A stretch of 64,000 nt of DNA, taken from Chamaelirium japonicum. Lineage: Eukaryota; Streptophyta; Magnoliopsida; Liliales; Melanthiaceae. Shown piece by piece: positions 63,775-64,000 of this stretch. The notes beneath the pieces were generated by a model that was not told where the DNA came from, did not search any database, and saw only the letters and a program-made list of their open reading frames with translations. The stretch's first letter is position 1. Every line of letters begins with the position of its first letter. The stretch lies in the NCBI GenBank assembly GCA_947650365.1, contig OX393550.1, forward strand, positions 114,744,532 to 114,808,531, read 5' to 3'. Made by a program: the position numbers and the translations under genes.

Positions 63775-64000
63775 TGTTAAATTTTAAATTGAATTTCAGC
63801 TTGAGAGATGTGGTCAACCCTTGATAGGTTGTTCAATAAGAAGAACGAGACGGTTACATTTTCTGGAGAACAAGCTCGCAATTACAACCCAATGTGAACT
63901 TTCTATCTCTAAATTCTTTTTAAAGATTTAAAGCTTATGTTCTGAAATTTCAGCTCTAGATACAACCAAGGTTTTTAATAGCACAAGGTGTACCTGAGGC
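63775..64000 (+). mobile_element. Remnant of the intron 1 copia in copy B
   Basis: The first 25 bp of the LTR (TGTTAAATTTTAAATTGAAT TTCAG) are joined to gag sequence CTTGAGAGATGTGGTCAACC ... AAGAACGAGACGG, which in copy A lies 1.5 kb further. TCAG occurs at both break points, so a short-homology deletion is likely. The window ends in the CCAAGGTTTTTAATAGC element. Confidence 0.7.

Larger units (their letters stand above)
56818..64000 (-). repeat. Copy B of the B3-gene tandem duplication (cut by window end)
   Basis: Aligns with 18116-36500 in the same orientation. It is much shorter because it lacks the 5.3-kb copia, the Cassandra, the 1.06-kb hAT and most of the old copia. Confidence 0.85.

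Overview
The window reads as nuclear DNA of a flowering plant. It has plant B3/REM genes with GT-AG introns, plant-type Ty1/copia, Ty3/gypsy, hAT, Mutator-like and Helitron elements, and a 5S-bearing Cassandra retroelement. It shows no operon structure and no bacterial or viral gene set. I cannot name the species.

The only cellular genes I can support are two head-to-tail copies of one two-domain B3 (REM-type) transcription-factor gene, both on the minus strand. Copy A (41128 down to 18533) can be spliced from five exons into an uninterrupted 357-codon frame. Its introns 1 (6.7 kb) and 4 (14.3 kb) are swollen by transposons. Copy B (63264 down to 57110) shows exons 2 to 5, and its first exon lies beyond the right edge. 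The copies align from 18116/56818 rightwards, so a tandem duplication starts there and runs past the window end. Because the copies align, each can serve as an empty-site control for insertions in the other.

Layout. 1-17578: a Ty3/gypsy element or two fragments (pol 1-731; RT start, protease, gag and LTR at 13094-17578) around 12.4 kb of other repeats. Those repeats include a 6.2-kb hAT transposon (1717-7929, 8-bp TSD), a 336-bp Helitron (7979-8314) and non-coding sequence built of diverged tandem repeats. 18116-41128: B3 copy A, with a complete young copia (19268-24558), a non-autonomous hAT (25395-26454), gypsy-LTR-like sequence with a tandem array and a complete Cassandra TRIM (29971-30715), and a ruined copia (34817-40993) that itself holds a poly-A retroposon and a hAT-like element. 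41129-49551: gene-poor DNA with a Mutator-like element carrying a nested hAT (41814-42607), another hAT (42637-43675), a MULE transposase fragment and two large palindromes. 49552-54871: a complete but decayed copia. 54877-56815: MITEs and hairpins. 56818-64000: B3 copy B with a 256-bp hAT MITE, a poly-C tract and remnants of the shared older insertions.

The relative history can be read from the duplicates. The old copia in intron 1 and the gypsy-LTR array are in both copies, so they predate the duplication. The 5.3-kb copia and Cassandra are in A only, and the CAAGGTTT-ended MITE is in B only, so these came later.

Limits: everything is by eye. Intron borders rest on GT/AG and reading frame, family names on remembered motifs, and identity counts on hand alignment.
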